A DNA stretch of 34,728 bases from an uncultured Collinsella sp. (GTDB lineage Bacteria; Actinomycetota; Coriobacteriia; Coriobacteriales; Coriobacteriaceae): the NCBI GenBank assembly GCA_900542235.1, contig UQNB01000010.1, forward strand, positions 1 to 34,728. The letters run 5' to 3'. Below the pieces are notes generated by a model that made no database searches, was not told the DNA's origin, and worked only from the letters and a program-made list of their open reading frames with translations. Below are positions 1 to 8,985 of this stretch, piece after piece. Both the position numbers and the translations under genes were made by a program. Numbering within the stretch: the stretch's first letter is position 1; each line of letters begins with the position of its first letter.

Positions 1-39
1 AGGCCCGATTTTGCCTCTTGACAATGTCCTGCTCATATT

Positions 40-73
40 AAAAGGAACGTCCCCAACTGCCGGTTGTGGGACA
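40..73. repeat. Fragment of a dispersed GGGACGTTCC repeat
   Basis: The segment contains AAAAGGAACGTCCCC followed by AACTGCCGG. The reverse complement (GGGGACGTTCCTTTT with a nearby CTGCCGG-type stretch) recurs at about 14000-14040. It lies upstream of the potassium channel gene. The shared 14-mer is seen directly; that it is a dispersed element is inference. Confidence 0.4.
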
Positions 74-116
74 ATACCGAGCGAATGTGATTGGGCGTCT
101 GGGAAAAGGGGTCGCG

Positions 117-542
117 ATGAACAAGTTGAGGACGCTTGCCGATATTTTGCGCCAGGCTGGCTTTGCGCGCATCACGGGCCTGTTTCTCGTCTTCTATCTG
201 CTGTGCTCGACGGCCGTCTGGCTGTCCGAGCCCACGACCCTTACGTTTGGCGATGGTCTCTGGTTTAGCTTTGAGACGGTCTCGACCATCGGCTTTGGCG
301 ATATCCCGGCCGAAACGCCGGTCGCCCGCGCTATTACCGTCGTCCTGAGCGTCATCAGCATCTTCTACATCGCCATGCTCACGGGTGTGGCGGTGAACTA
401 CTGCAATACGCTCATTAAACTGCGCCAAAAGGACACCATGGTGCGCTTTATGGACGATCTTGAGCATTTGGAAGAGCTCGATCGTGACGAGCTCGCTGAC
501 CTGTCGCGCCGCGTGCGCGAGTACCGTCGCCGGCAACGATAG
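117..542 (+). CDS. Two-TM potassium channel family protein
   Basis: Predicted small K+ channel subunit of the inner membrane (ion_trans_2 type), 141 aa. Transmembrane segment 1 lies at about residues 19-37, the pore helix and selectivity filter read STIGFGD near residues 56-62, and transmembrane segment 2 lies at about 72-94. A charged, probably coiled C-terminal tail follows. TIGFGD is a classic K+ filter variant. The ATG at 117 was chosen over the upstream in-frame start at 66 because AAAAGGGG lies about 8 nt before it and family members begin just before the first membrane helix. There is no RCK/TrkA_N domain, so gating is not apparent. It sits 36 nt upstream of a LOG-family gene on the same strand, possibly co-transcribed without an obvious functional link. 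Confidence 0.8.
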   Translation: MNKLRTLADILRQAGFARITGLFLVFYLLCSTAVWLSEPTTLTFGDGLWFSFETVSTIGFGDIPAETPVARAITVVLSVISIFYIAMLTGVAVNYCNTLIKLRQKDTMVRFMDDLEHLEELDRDELADLSRRVREYRRRQR

Positions 543-578
543 AACGGGTGCCGCGCGTCACGACGAGGGGGATTGCAT

Positions 579-1112
579 ATGAACATCACGGTGTACCTGG
601 GCGCGAGCGTCGGCAACGACCCGGCGTTTCTGCCTGCAGTGCGAGAGCTCGGCACGTGGATTGGCTCCAACGGCCACGCGCTGGTATACGGCGGCTCCAA
701 GTCGGGCCTGATGGGCGCGCTTGCCGATAGCGTGCTCGAGGCGGGTGGACACGTGACGGGTGTTGAGCCGAGCTTTTTTATCGAGGCAGAGTTTCAACAC
801 GACGGTATTGACGACCTCATCGTGACGAGTGACATGGCCGAGCGTAAGGCCAAGATGATCGAGCTCGGCGACGCGTTCATCGCTTTCCCGGGCGGTACGG
901 GCACGCTCGAGGAGATTGCCGAGGTCATGTCCGCCGTGTCGTTGGGGCACTTGAGTGCGCCGTGCATCCTGTACAACCTCGGGGGCTACTACAACGATCT
1001 TAAGGCGCTGCTCGAGCACATGATTGATAAAGGGCTTTCGAGCCCGAGGCGGCAGCACGGAATCTACTTTGCCGACGATTTGCGCGAGATTGCCTCGATT
1101 ATCAACGGATAA
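579..1112 (+). CDS. LOG family Rossmann-fold protein (TIGR00730-like)
   Basis: A 177-aa protein of the LONELY GUY / 'lysine decarboxylase-like' family, whose studied members hydrolyse nucleoside 5'-monophosphates to a base and ribose 5-phosphate. The motif PGGTGTLEE (residues 104-112) and the ERKAKM segment (88-93) match the conserved substrate-binding and catalytic region. The N-terminus ITVYLGAS fits the first Rossmann strand. The start is the ATG at 579, preceded by GAGGGGG at 565-571; an in-frame TTG at 573 is less likely. The physiological substrate in this organism is unknown. Old annotations as a lysine decarboxylase are not supported by the motif. Confidence 0.85.
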   Translation: MNITVYLGASVGNDPAFLPAVRELGTWIGSNGHALVYGGSKSGLMGALADSVLEAGGHVTGVEPSFFIEAEFQHDGIDDLIVTSDMAERKAKMIELGDAFIAFPGGTGTLEEIAEVMSAVSLGHLSAPCILYNLGGYYNDLKALLEHMIDKGLSSPRRQHGIYFADDLREIASIING

Positions 1113-1237
1113 GTCTTGAGCCTGCCCCACTATGACTCCCAATGGTGCCGTTTGCAGCGCAGACGGTTGGCTCGTTCGGGCAACGCTCGCTCTACAATAA
1201 AACGTATCCTTGTCGATTTTGACCGCGGGAGGACCCG

Positions 1238-2539
1238 ATGGATAGCCTTGCAAAGCCCAAAAACCGAGCACTGTTTTTAGTTAGCGTTGCCGTGACCGGT
1301 GCGTTCGCAGGCGCCGCGGTCTGGCTGTTCTTTTTTGCGATGGAGCACGGTATCGACTATCTATGGACCGAGATTCCGCACGCGCTGGGCGTCACTTCGC
1401 CCGAGCTTGCCAGCGGCCCGTTTGGCTTTCTGCCGTACCCGTTTTTCGTCTGCTTACTGGGCGGCCTGTTAATCGGTCTGTACGAAAAGCTTACGGGCAC
1501 CAAGACCGACGACCTCAACCAGGTGATGGCAAAGGTTAAGCAAGACGGGCGCTACCCGTACGACAACCTGGGCAAGCTTTCGCTCGCGGCATTGCTGCCG
1601 CTGCTGTTTGGCGGAAGTATTGGACCGGAAGCCGGCCTGACCGGCGTTATCGCGGGCCTGTGCAGCTGGGTCGGCGACCGCATGCGCCGCTTTGGCGCCG
1701 AGTTTAGGGAGCTCACGCTACTGGGCACCCAGGCCGCGCTGACGGCGCTCTTTACCGCGCCCGTCTTTGGCTTTGTGGCGCCGCTTGCCGGTAGCGCCGA
1801 CGGCCAGGGTGCCAATGACGATGAGTCCGCGTCCGACGAGATCACCATCAAGCTTCCCAAGGCACAGAAGACCATGGTCTACGGCATTGCGATTGCCGGC
1901 GGTCTGGGCACCTATCTGCTGCTCGGCCAGCTCATGGGCGGCGGCATGGGCATGCCCAGGTTCGAGTCCGCCGAGGTGGGCAGCCTGGAACTTGTCTGGC
2001 TCATTCCGCTGGCGTTGGTCGGCACCGTATGCGGTTGGCTGTACTTTGTCTCTGAGCATGCGAGCGAGGCCCTAGCGCACGCGATGGGGGAGCACCCTGT
2101 CGTTAAGGCAATGCTGGCCGGTCTAGCGCTCGCCATCTGCGGCACGGTCCTGCCCTACACCATGTTTGCCGGTGAGACCCAGGCCGATGTACTTATGGAG
2201 ACCTACCTCACCATTCCCGCCGGCGTGCTTATCGCGACCGGTCTGGTCAAGGCCATGCTGACGCCCGCCCTTATCAACCTTGGCTGGCGCGGCGGCCATT
2301 TCTTCCCCGTCATCTTCTCGGGCGTAAGCCTGGGCTACGGCTTTGCCATTCTTACCGGCGCCGATCCGGTCTTTTGCGTCGCCGTCTGCACGGCCTCGAC
2401 GATGGGCGCCGTTATGCGTCAGCCGGTCATGGTCGTGGGCCTGCTGCTCATGTGCTTCCCGCTCAAGGGGATTGTCTGCATGATCATCGCCGCCGTTATC
2501 GCCGCCGGCATTCCGCTGCCCAAGCCGCTGCGCAAGTAG
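1238..2539 (+). CDS. ClC-family chloride channel / ion antiporter
   Basis: A 433-aa polytopic membrane protein with about 10-12 hydrophobic segments. The motif GGSIGPEAG at residues 125-133 is the ClC pore signature in the variant found in YfeO-like bacterial proteins, rather than GREGP. A second conserved stretch (GWRGGHFFPVIFSG) matches the GxFxP region of the ClC family. An acidic hydrophilic insertion lies around residues 187-205. The ATG is preceded by GGGAGGACCC, an excellent ribosome-binding site, and a -10-like TACAAT lies at 1193-1198 without a convincing -35. Family members move Cl- or F-, often coupled to protons; the ion used here cannot be read from sequence. It ends convergent to a DMT transporter gene. 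Confidence 0.85.
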   Translation: MDSLAKPKNRALFLVSVAVTGAFAGAAVWLFFFAMEHGIDYLWTEIPHALGVTSPELASGPFGFLPYPFFVCLLGGLLIGLYEKLTGTKTDDLNQVMAKVKQDGRYPYDNLGKLSLAALLPLLFGGSIGPEAGLTGVIAGLCSWVGDRMRRFGAEFRELTLLGTQAALTALFTAPVFGFVAPLAGSADGQGANDDESASDEITIKLPKAQKTMVYGIAIAGGLGTYLLLGQLMGGGMGMPRFESAEVGSLELVWLIPLALVGTVCGWLYFVSEHASEALAHAMGEHPVVKAMLAGLALAICGTVLPYTMFAGETQADVLMETYLTIPAGVLIATGLVKAMLTPALINLGWRGGHFFPVIFSGVSLGYGFAILTGADPVFCVAVCTASTMGAVMRQPVMVVGLLLMCFPLKGIVCMIIAAVIAAGIPLPKPLRK

Positions 2540-2613
2540 CGCGGTAGCGCACGCCGGGGACATGCCGTTTGCCACGGATTTGCGGGTGGACTGGATTTCG
2601 TTCGGTATCGGCG

Positions 2614-3489
2614 CTACTTCCAAATTGCAAGCGCGGCGGTGCCCAGTACGATGAGGACGAGACCGATGGCGCTGCGGCGGGAGAGTTTTTCGTTGAATGC
2701 CAGGCGCGCAAATAGCACCGATACGACAATCGATAGTTTGTCGATCTGCACCACGACACTCACCTGGCCTGCAGCGATGGCATAGTAATAGAGCAGCCAC
2801 GATGCTCCAGTCGCGATGCCCGATGTTGCGAGAAATGTGAGTTCGCGCCGGTCAACGTGTGCGACCTGCTCCAGTTTTCCCTTGGCTGCCACGATTGCCC
2901 ATGCCATAACCAGTACCACGCAGGTGCGGATTGCCGTGGCCAGGTTTGACTCGACGCCTTCGATGCCGATCTTGGCGAGGACGGAGGTGAGTGCCGCGAA
3001 CACGGCGGCGCCGAAGGCGTAAGCGAGCCAGGTTCGGTCTTGCTGCTGCTCGGGTTCGGCGGACTGCTTCTTCTCGATCATTAAAAACGTGCCGAGGGTG
3101 ATGACAGCGGTTCCCACGAGCTTAACCGCAAGGTTGCTCGTCTCGTCAAAAAGCGCGATGGCGACCAGCGCGGCGAGCACGGTGCTCATCTTGTCGACCG
3201 GTACGACCTTATTGACATTTCCGATGCTCAACGCCTTAAAGTAACAAATCCACGAAGCACCGGTAGCGAGTCCCGAGAGGACGAGAAAGAGCCAGGATCT
3301 GGGTTCGATGCTGCCAATGGTTCCAATGGATCCAGAAATGCCCGCCATTGCCCAGGCGAAAACGAGCACCACGCAGGTGCGAATGGCCGTCGCGACATCG
3401 GAGTCGGTCTGCTTGATGCCGCATTTGGCCAAGATGGATGTGATGCCGGCAAAGAATGCTGACGCAAATGCTGCGACAACCCACGACAC
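2614..3489 (-). CDS. DMT superfamily transporter with two EamA repeats
   Basis: A 291-aa inner-membrane protein with about 10 hydrophobic helices arranged as two EamA halves. The internal duplication is unusually clear: ATAIRTCVVLV occurs at residues 33-43 and again at 184-194, and the matching DNA is also similar between halves, with TACCACGCAGGTGCG at about 2915 and CACCACGCAGGTGCG at about 3367. GTG at 3489 is the likely start because AAGGAGG lies about 10 nt upstream. Such proteins export or import small metabolites; the substrate cannot be predicted. The gene is monocistronic and convergent to the ClC gene. A 39-bp inverted repeat lies upstream of it. Confidence 0.85.
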   Translation of the reverse strand: MSWVVAAFASAFFAGITSILAKCGIKQTDSDVATAIRTCVVLVFAWAMAGISGSIGTIGSIEPRSWLFLVLSGLATGASWICYFKALSIGNVNKVVPVDKMSTVLAALVAIALFDETSNLAVKLVGTAVITLGTFLMIEKKQSAEPEQQQDRTWLAYAFGAAVFAALTSVLAKIGIEGVESNLATAIRTCVVLVMAWAIVAAKGKLEQVAHVDRRELTFLATSGIATGASWLLYYYAIAAGQVSVVVQIDKLSIVVSVLFARLAFNEKLSRRSAIGLVLIVLGTAALAIWK

Positions 3490-3626
3490 GGGTGCGGTGC
3501 CTCCTTGGATAATGGGTTTATCCTGCGAGTTTTATGGACATGAGGATACCGTCCCACCATGAAGGTTTGATATGGCCGCGGCGAGACGGGGGCCATGTTC
3601 CGGGGAACCATTTGGTTAAGGCTCGA

Positions 3627-3812
3627 ATTGAAGGTGAATGTTTTTCCGAGAAGTGAACGAGTAAATATGGACCCCTGGAGCATGCACACTTTTTTCGAAT
3701 AATACCGCAGGATTTTTAGGCAAAAACCGCAGGAATTAAGTCCTTAAAAATGTCGATGATACGGGGCGCTGATTTTACTCGTTCACTTCGCGGAAAACCA
3801 TTCACCTTCAAT
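3627..3812. repeat. 39-bp inverted repeat pair in a 448-nt intergenic region
   Basis: Positions 3627-3665 and 3774-3812 are reverse complements at 37 of 39 bases, separated by 108 nt. Both arms include TGAACGAGTAAA and ATTGAAGGTGAATG. The intervening DNA is AT-rich and contains two CCGCAGGA copies. Read outward-in, each arm can be translated as FTRSL-x-GK-x-FTFN, with weaker similarity continuing further inward. The region 3490-3937 contains no other supported gene. A large cruciform, a transcript hairpin or the ends of a small mobile element are all possible. Confidence 0.75.
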
Positions 3813-3937
3813 ATGCCGTCGGTCTTTCTTTGGTTGCCAAGAGCTAAACGGCATGCTTCGAAGGGCGGCGGCGTTGTTGCTGCTTCGTCTTATCTAGTAA
3901 ATGAGGTGGCGTGCAGCCCAAGCCCTTTGGCTGTCGA

Positions 3938-4636
3938 TTACAGGTCGCGTACTCGATAAACCTTGGTGCTGACGGCGCAGCTGATTGCACATAGCGCGAG
4001 GGCAAGTGCGGCGATGCCTGCACACAGACAGCCCAGAACGGCAGGGTCGGGATTCGCTCCGGCAATCGACATAAGCCAGTTGCTAATGGGGTTGGAGGAG
4101 CTCAGCGTGGCCATGGCAAGGCACCCGAGCAGGGCAAACAAGCCAACGGATAGGCGCAGCGCCTCCATGTGTCCAAGGCGAAAGAACAGCGGCTGCGCCA
4201 AAAACACCATCATGAGGGAGATGAGCATCGATGCTGCCGAGGCGATTGCGATTTCAAAGACCGTCTGTCCCGTCGAAGGAATGCCCGCGCTGTTGAAGAG
4301 CGGGATGGCGACGATACTCAAAAGCGTAGCTGCACATGCCATGACGGCGGAGAAGACAATAACGCTCAGGTAACGGGCACAAATAATGTCTTTGCGCGAG
4401 AGGGGCAGCGTTGCCCGATAACGCTCCCATCCGTTTTGATTGTCGAAGCCGGCCAGCGAGCTCATGACCATGATGGGCGACATGGCACTGACCGCGCAGG
4501 CGCCGGCGCTCATGCCGGAATCGCCGTCCGATGCGTTGGCAAGGGTCAGCACGACGAATATGAACAAGCCGACACCCGCAATGCTTGGGGCAAGCGAGCG
4601 AACGATGGCGAGCTCGGACATAAAGGCGCGTTTCAT
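3938..4636 (-). CDS. ABC-2 type transporter permease
   Basis: A 232-aa protein with about six transmembrane segments, resembling the ABC-2 permeases found next to YtrA-type regulators. Residues GWERYRATLPLSRKDII form the typical cytosolic loop after the second helix (W-x-x-Y...LPxSR...I). The ATG at 4636 overlaps the stop of the ATPase gene by 4 nt (ATGA), indicating translational coupling, and AAAGGGG precedes it. It is the third gene of a GntR-ATPase-permease operon. The complex probably exports an amphiphilic or peptide compound, or protects against one. That role is inferred from the family; the cargo is unknown. Confidence 0.85.
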   Translation of the reverse strand: MKRAFMSELAIVRSLAPSIAGVGLFIFVVLTLANASDGDSGMSAGACAVSAMSPIMVMSSLAGFDNQNGWERYRATLPLSRKDIICARYLSVIVFSAVMACAATLLSIVAIPLFNSAGIPSTGQTVFEIAIASAASMLISLMMVFLAQPLFFRLGHMEALRLSVGLFALLGCLAMATLSSSNPISNWLMSIAGANPDPAVLGCLCAGIAALALALCAISCAVSTKVYRVRDL

Positions 4637-5514
4637 TTCGAAGCCCCTTTCAGCATGAGGCGCAGATAGTCATCAATGGTTGCCCGATCGCAGGGAATCT
4701 CGGGAAAGGCCTCGAGCGCTTCGCGACGGTTGGGCACGAGCACGTCCACGCTGTAGGCGTGGTGGGCGGCACGGGTGCCTTCGACGCAAGCCATAAGCTC
4801 GGTGGCCTGCGCCTGGGTGCAGTGAGCGATGCCGGCGCGGTCGGTAATGTCCTCGCGCGGCAGGTCAAACACAATCGAACCGTTATCGATGCAGATGACG
4901 CGGTCGGCGGCGCGATCGAGGTCGGACGTAATGTGGCTCGAGAGCAGCACACTGTGCTGGCCGTCGGCGACAAAGGCGAGCAGCTCATCGAGCAGCTCCT
5001 CGCGTGCCATGGGATCGAGGCCCGCGGTGGCTTCGTCCAAAACGAGCAGCTTGGCCTTGTGGCTGAGCGCGCAGGCAAGTTGCAGCTTCATGCCCATGCC
5101 GCGGGAGAGGTCCTTGACCTTTGTCTTGGGGTCGAGGACAAATCGGTCGATGAGGCTGGCGAAGGCGTCGTGGCTCCAGGTGGGGTACGCCGGGCTTACG
5201 AGTGCCTCAACTTCGGTCACCTTGAGTGTGGAAGGGAAGGGGCACGTGTCCAGGACAAGGCCGACGCGGGAGTGCAGGTGGCGTTGCGACTCATCGGGCG
5301 CGTCGGCGCCACAGCGCTGCCCAAACAGGTGCACCTCGCCGGCATCGAGCTTTATAAGCCCGAGCGCGGCGCGAATGGTCGTTGTCTTGCCGGCGCCGTT
5401 TGCGCCTACAAAGCCAACGATCTGGCCGGGCTCCACAGCGAGCGTGACGTCGCGTAGTGAAAAGCGGTCGCTCACACGGCGTGAGATACCTTTGAGTTCT
5501 AGCAAGTTTTGCAT
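4633..5514 (-). CDS. ABC transporter ATP-binding protein
   Basis: A 293-aa ATPase subunit. Walker A GANGAGKTT is at residues 37-45, the signature is the atypical LSRGMGMKLQLA, and Walker B with the adjacent glutamate reads LLVLDEATAGLD, followed by an H-loop histidine in LLSSHI. The variant signature is common in YtrB/BcrA-like drug and peptide exporters. The C-terminal ~80 residues are a family-specific extension. The ATG at 5514 has AAAGG upstream and lies 23 nt after the GntR gene. It powers the permease encoded immediately downstream. Expression is probably controlled by the GntR repressor of the same operon. Confidence 0.9.
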   Translation of the reverse strand: MQNLLELKGISRRVSDRFSLRDVTLAVEPGQIVGFVGANGAGKTTTIRAALGLIKLDAGEVHLFGQRCGADAPDESQRHLHSRVGLVLDTCPFPSTLKVTEVEALVSPAYPTWSHDAFASLIDRFVLDPKTKVKDLSRGMGMKLQLACALSHKAKLLVLDEATAGLDPMAREELLDELLAFVADGQHSVLLSSHITSDLDRAADRVICIDNGSIVFDLPREDITDRAGIAHCTQAQATELMACVEGTRAAHHAYSVDVLVPNRREALEAFPEIPCDRATIDDYLRLMLKGASK

Positions 5515-5537
5515 GGTATAGCCTTTCTTGCAGATGG

Positions 5538-5918
5538 CTACTGCATGGTTTCGGGGGCTACCAGGTCGAGCATCTCGTGCAGCTTGTCGCGCGTGACGCC
5601 CAGAGTTTCGGCTTGGCTTGCCGCTTTCGCAAGTAGCTCTTCGATATGGCAGAGCTGGTTTTCGCGCAAGAGCTCCTGGTTGCCCTCGGCGACAAAGCAG
5701 CCCTTGCCCTGCACGGTGCAGATAAACCCGAGCTGCTCCAGGTCGGCGTAGGCGCGCTTGGTGGTGATGACGCTCACGCCAAGATCGCTCGCGAGTGCAC
5801 GGATGCTGGGGAGTTTGGCTCCCGCAGCGAGCGTACCCGATAAGATCTGAGCTTTGACTTGCGAGGATATCTGTTCGTAGATGGGCTTATCGCTCGAATT
5901 GGATAGGATGATGTCCAC
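5538..5918 (-). CDS. GntR family (YtrA-type) transcriptional regulator
   Basis: A 126-aa regulator. The N-terminal winged helix (residues 8-75) has the GntR hallmarks PIYEQISSQVK, LPSIRALASDLGVS and Y-ADLEQLGF followed by a VQGKGCFV wing. Only a short C-terminal helical tail follows, which is the YtrA subfamily layout. The start is GTG at 5918 with AAGGAGC 5-10 nt upstream. It is the first gene of the operon with the ABC ATPase and permease; YtrA-type proteins usually repress their own operon. A TATACAC-rich inverted repeat at 5941-5980, just upstream, is a good operator candidate. The inducer is unknown, often a cell-envelope antibiotic in relatives. Confidence 0.9.
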   Translation of the reverse strand: MDIILSNSSDKPIYEQISSQVKAQILSGTLAAGAKLPSIRALASDLGVSVITTKRAYADLEQLGFICTVQGKGCFVAEGNQELLRENQLCHIEELLAKAASQAETLGVTRDKLHEMLDLVAPETMQ

Positions 5919-5940
5919 AGCGGCTCCTTAGCTGTTGGGC

Positions 5941-5980
5941 TACACGTGTATATAACCGGTAAGCACAGTATATATACACT
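5941..5980. promoter_or_regulatory. Candidate GntR/YtrA operator and promoter region
   Basis: The half-site GTGTATATA (5946-5954) is mirrored by TATATATACAC (5969-5979). Two smaller perfect palindromes overlap them: TACACGTGTA (5941-5950) and GTATATATAC (5968-5977). The site sits about 25-60 nt upstream of the GntR start, where autoregulation would act. YtrA-type operators are known to carry TGTA...TACA half-sites. Binding is inferred, not shown. Confidence 0.5.
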
Positions 5981-6043
5981 ATGCACAGTTATGCAAGAGC
6001 TAAATGTGGAATAGCCCATCGGCACTGCGCTTGCTCCAAAACA

Positions 6044-6339
6044 ATCTCAATCTGTAACACCTGGGCCCGTTTTGGGTCGCCTGCTGTTACAGATTGAGAT
6101 GTTATTTGCCCGCCTGCCTATTTGTCTCAATCTATAACAGTAAGAGTCGATTTGCGCGGCTAGATGTTACAGAACGAGACATTGGCTGCCTGCCTTTCCG
6201 TTTATCTCGATTTGTAACAGCTAGACCCAATTTGGGCGGTCAGGTGTTACAGATTGAGATTGTGTCGGCGGGCAGGTTTGTTTGTCTCAATCTGTAACAG
6301 ATAGGGGGGCAAATAAGCTCTGCTGTTACAGATAGAGAC
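6044..6339. repeat. Array of four inverted-repeat units, 80-nt period
   Basis: Four units of 56-57 nt start at 6044, 6124, 6204 and 6284, exactly 80 nt apart. Each has 16-nt arms of the type NTCTCAATCTGTAACA and TGTTACAGATTGAGAN around a 24-25 nt centre. Arm pairing is 16/16, 13/16, 14/16 and 15/16. The outer base alternates A, G, A, G. Centres vary, but units 1 and 3 keep a GGGC/TTTGGG core. The 23-nt linkers (6101-6123, 6181-6203, 6261-6283) are GC-rich and partly similar (GCCTGCCT in the first two). The array fills the gap between the divergent GntR operon and prfC; the rest of 5981-6483 shows only a TACAAT box at 6431-6436. Confidence 0.9.
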
Positions 6340-6483
6340 AGTCTGCTGCAGAATACTTTCGATAACTAGCCGTTCACGTTCTGACTGATGTATTTGTCCT
6401 GATAGGCGCCCTATGGCGGGATTTCGCGGCTACAATAGTGCGGTTACATCGACGTAATGCACTCAATGCAAGAAAGGATCCGC

Positions 6484-8097
<1,614 letters not shown>

Positions 8098-8103
8098 CGC
8101 ATC

Positions 8104-8133
8104 GGCGCGGTGGCCCTGCGGGGCTGCCGCGCC
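8104..8133 (+). terminator. GC-rich hairpin after prfC
   Basis: The stem GGCGCGG (8104-8110) pairs with CCGCGCC (8127-8133), and an inner GGCCC/GGGGC pairing strengthens it. No run of T follows, so it is a possible but non-canonical terminator. Confidence 0.4.
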
Positions 8134-8197
8134 GCTTGCTTGCCTGATGCCGTGTGAGCGGCTATCATACCCACCGTCGTCTCAAGACCGGGGCGTC

Positions 8198-8247
8198 CGA
8201 GCAGTTCGGGTCCGATATCCTGCTCGTTAAACCTAAAACCAAAGGAG
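8198..8247 (+). promoter_or_regulatory. Candidate preQ1-I-like riboswitch at the ribosome-binding site
   Basis: A perfect 7-bp stem (CGAGCAG 8198-8204 with CTGCTCG 8220-8226) encloses a 15-nt loop beginning TTCGGGTCC. It is followed directly by an A-rich tail, TTAAACCTAAAACCAAAGG, that runs into the Shine-Dalgarno AAAGGAG (8241-8247). Hairpin plus A-rich tail abutting the RBS is the preQ1 class I layout, and loop GGGT or TCC could pair with tail ACCT or the SD GGA. The downstream gene is a queuosine-precursor transporter, a classic preQ1 target. The loop is longer than in the standard class, so this is a hypothesis. Confidence 0.4.
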
Positions 8248-8253
8248 TACACA

Positions 8254-8976
8254 ATGATCAAGAAGGTCATGGAGGACTACAAGGTCCTGTTGCGGAGCAT
8301 TCCCGCGGCAACGGTTTCGCTGTTTTTCGTGAGCGTCATCATGATGAACCTACTGGCCAACAAAGAGCTCATCACCCTGCCGTATCTGGCACTCGATTGC
8401 GGCTTTGTGGTGAGCTGGGTTTCGTTTTTGTGCCAGGACATGATCTGCAAGCGCTTTGGCGCCAAGGCATCCATCAAAATCTCTATCCTCGCGCTGCTGG
8501 TCAACCTGGCCGTGAGCCTGTGCTTTTGGGCATGCTCGCTCACGCCCGGCATGTGGGGCGCCTACTACGACACGGGCATGATCGAGGTCAACAGCGCCCT
8601 TAACGCCACCATTGGCGGCACCTGGTACGTGGTGCTGGGCTCTTCGCTGGCAATGCTCGTTTCTGCCGTGGTTAACTCCACGCTCAACCAGTCGCTCGGC
8701 CGTATGCTCAAAAAGAATAACTTTGCGAGCTTCGCCTTCCGCTCCTATGTGTCCACGGGTGTTGGCCAGTTTGTCGACAACCTGGTCTTTGCCATTGTGG
8801 TGAGCCACACGTTCTTTGGTTGGACCTGGGTGCAGGTTCTTATGTGCTCGCTGACCGGCGCTGTTGCCGAGCTGCTGTGCGAGGTCTTCCTGAGCCCCGT
8901 GGGCTACAAGGTCGTGCGCGGCTGGGAGCGCGAGAATGTGGGTGCCGAGTACCTCGAGCGTCACGCAACCGCCTAA
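8254..8976 (+). CDS. VUT family queuosine-precursor transporter (YhhQ-like)
   Basis: A 240-aa inner-membrane protein with about six helices, of the VUT_1/YhhQ family, which imports the queuine precursors preQ0/preQ1 for tRNA Q-modification. The family features ANKELITL near the first helix, DMICKRFG after the second, and the GQFVDNLVFAI helix with its conserved Q and D are visible. The ATG at 8254 has AAAGGAG 6 nt upstream. No que biosynthesis genes lie in the window, consistent with a scavenging role. A short-chain dehydrogenase gene begins 9 nt downstream and is probably co-transcribed. The leader forms a stem plus A-rich tail that could be a preQ1-responsive switch. Confidence 0.85.
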   Translation: MIKKVMEDYKVLLRSIPAATVSLFFVSVIMMNLLANKELITLPYLALDCGFVVSWVSFLCQDMICKRFGAKASIKISILALLVNLAVSLCFWACSLTPGMWGAYYDTGMIEVNSALNATIGGTWYVVLGSSLAMLVSAVVNSTLNQSLGRMLKKNNFASFAFRSYVSTGVGQFVDNLVFAIVVSHTFFGWTWVQVLMCSLTGAVAELLCEVFLSPVGYKVVRGWERENVGAEYLERHATA

Positions 8977-8985
8977 GGAGCAAGC

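Noticed and set aside
18..41. Promoter with TTGACA at 18-23 and TATTAA at 36-41
   Set aside because: The 12-nt spacing is too short for a sigma-70 type promoter.
6044..6339. CRISPR array
   Set aside because: Repeats are inverted within each unit, units differ, linkers resemble each other and no cas genes are present.
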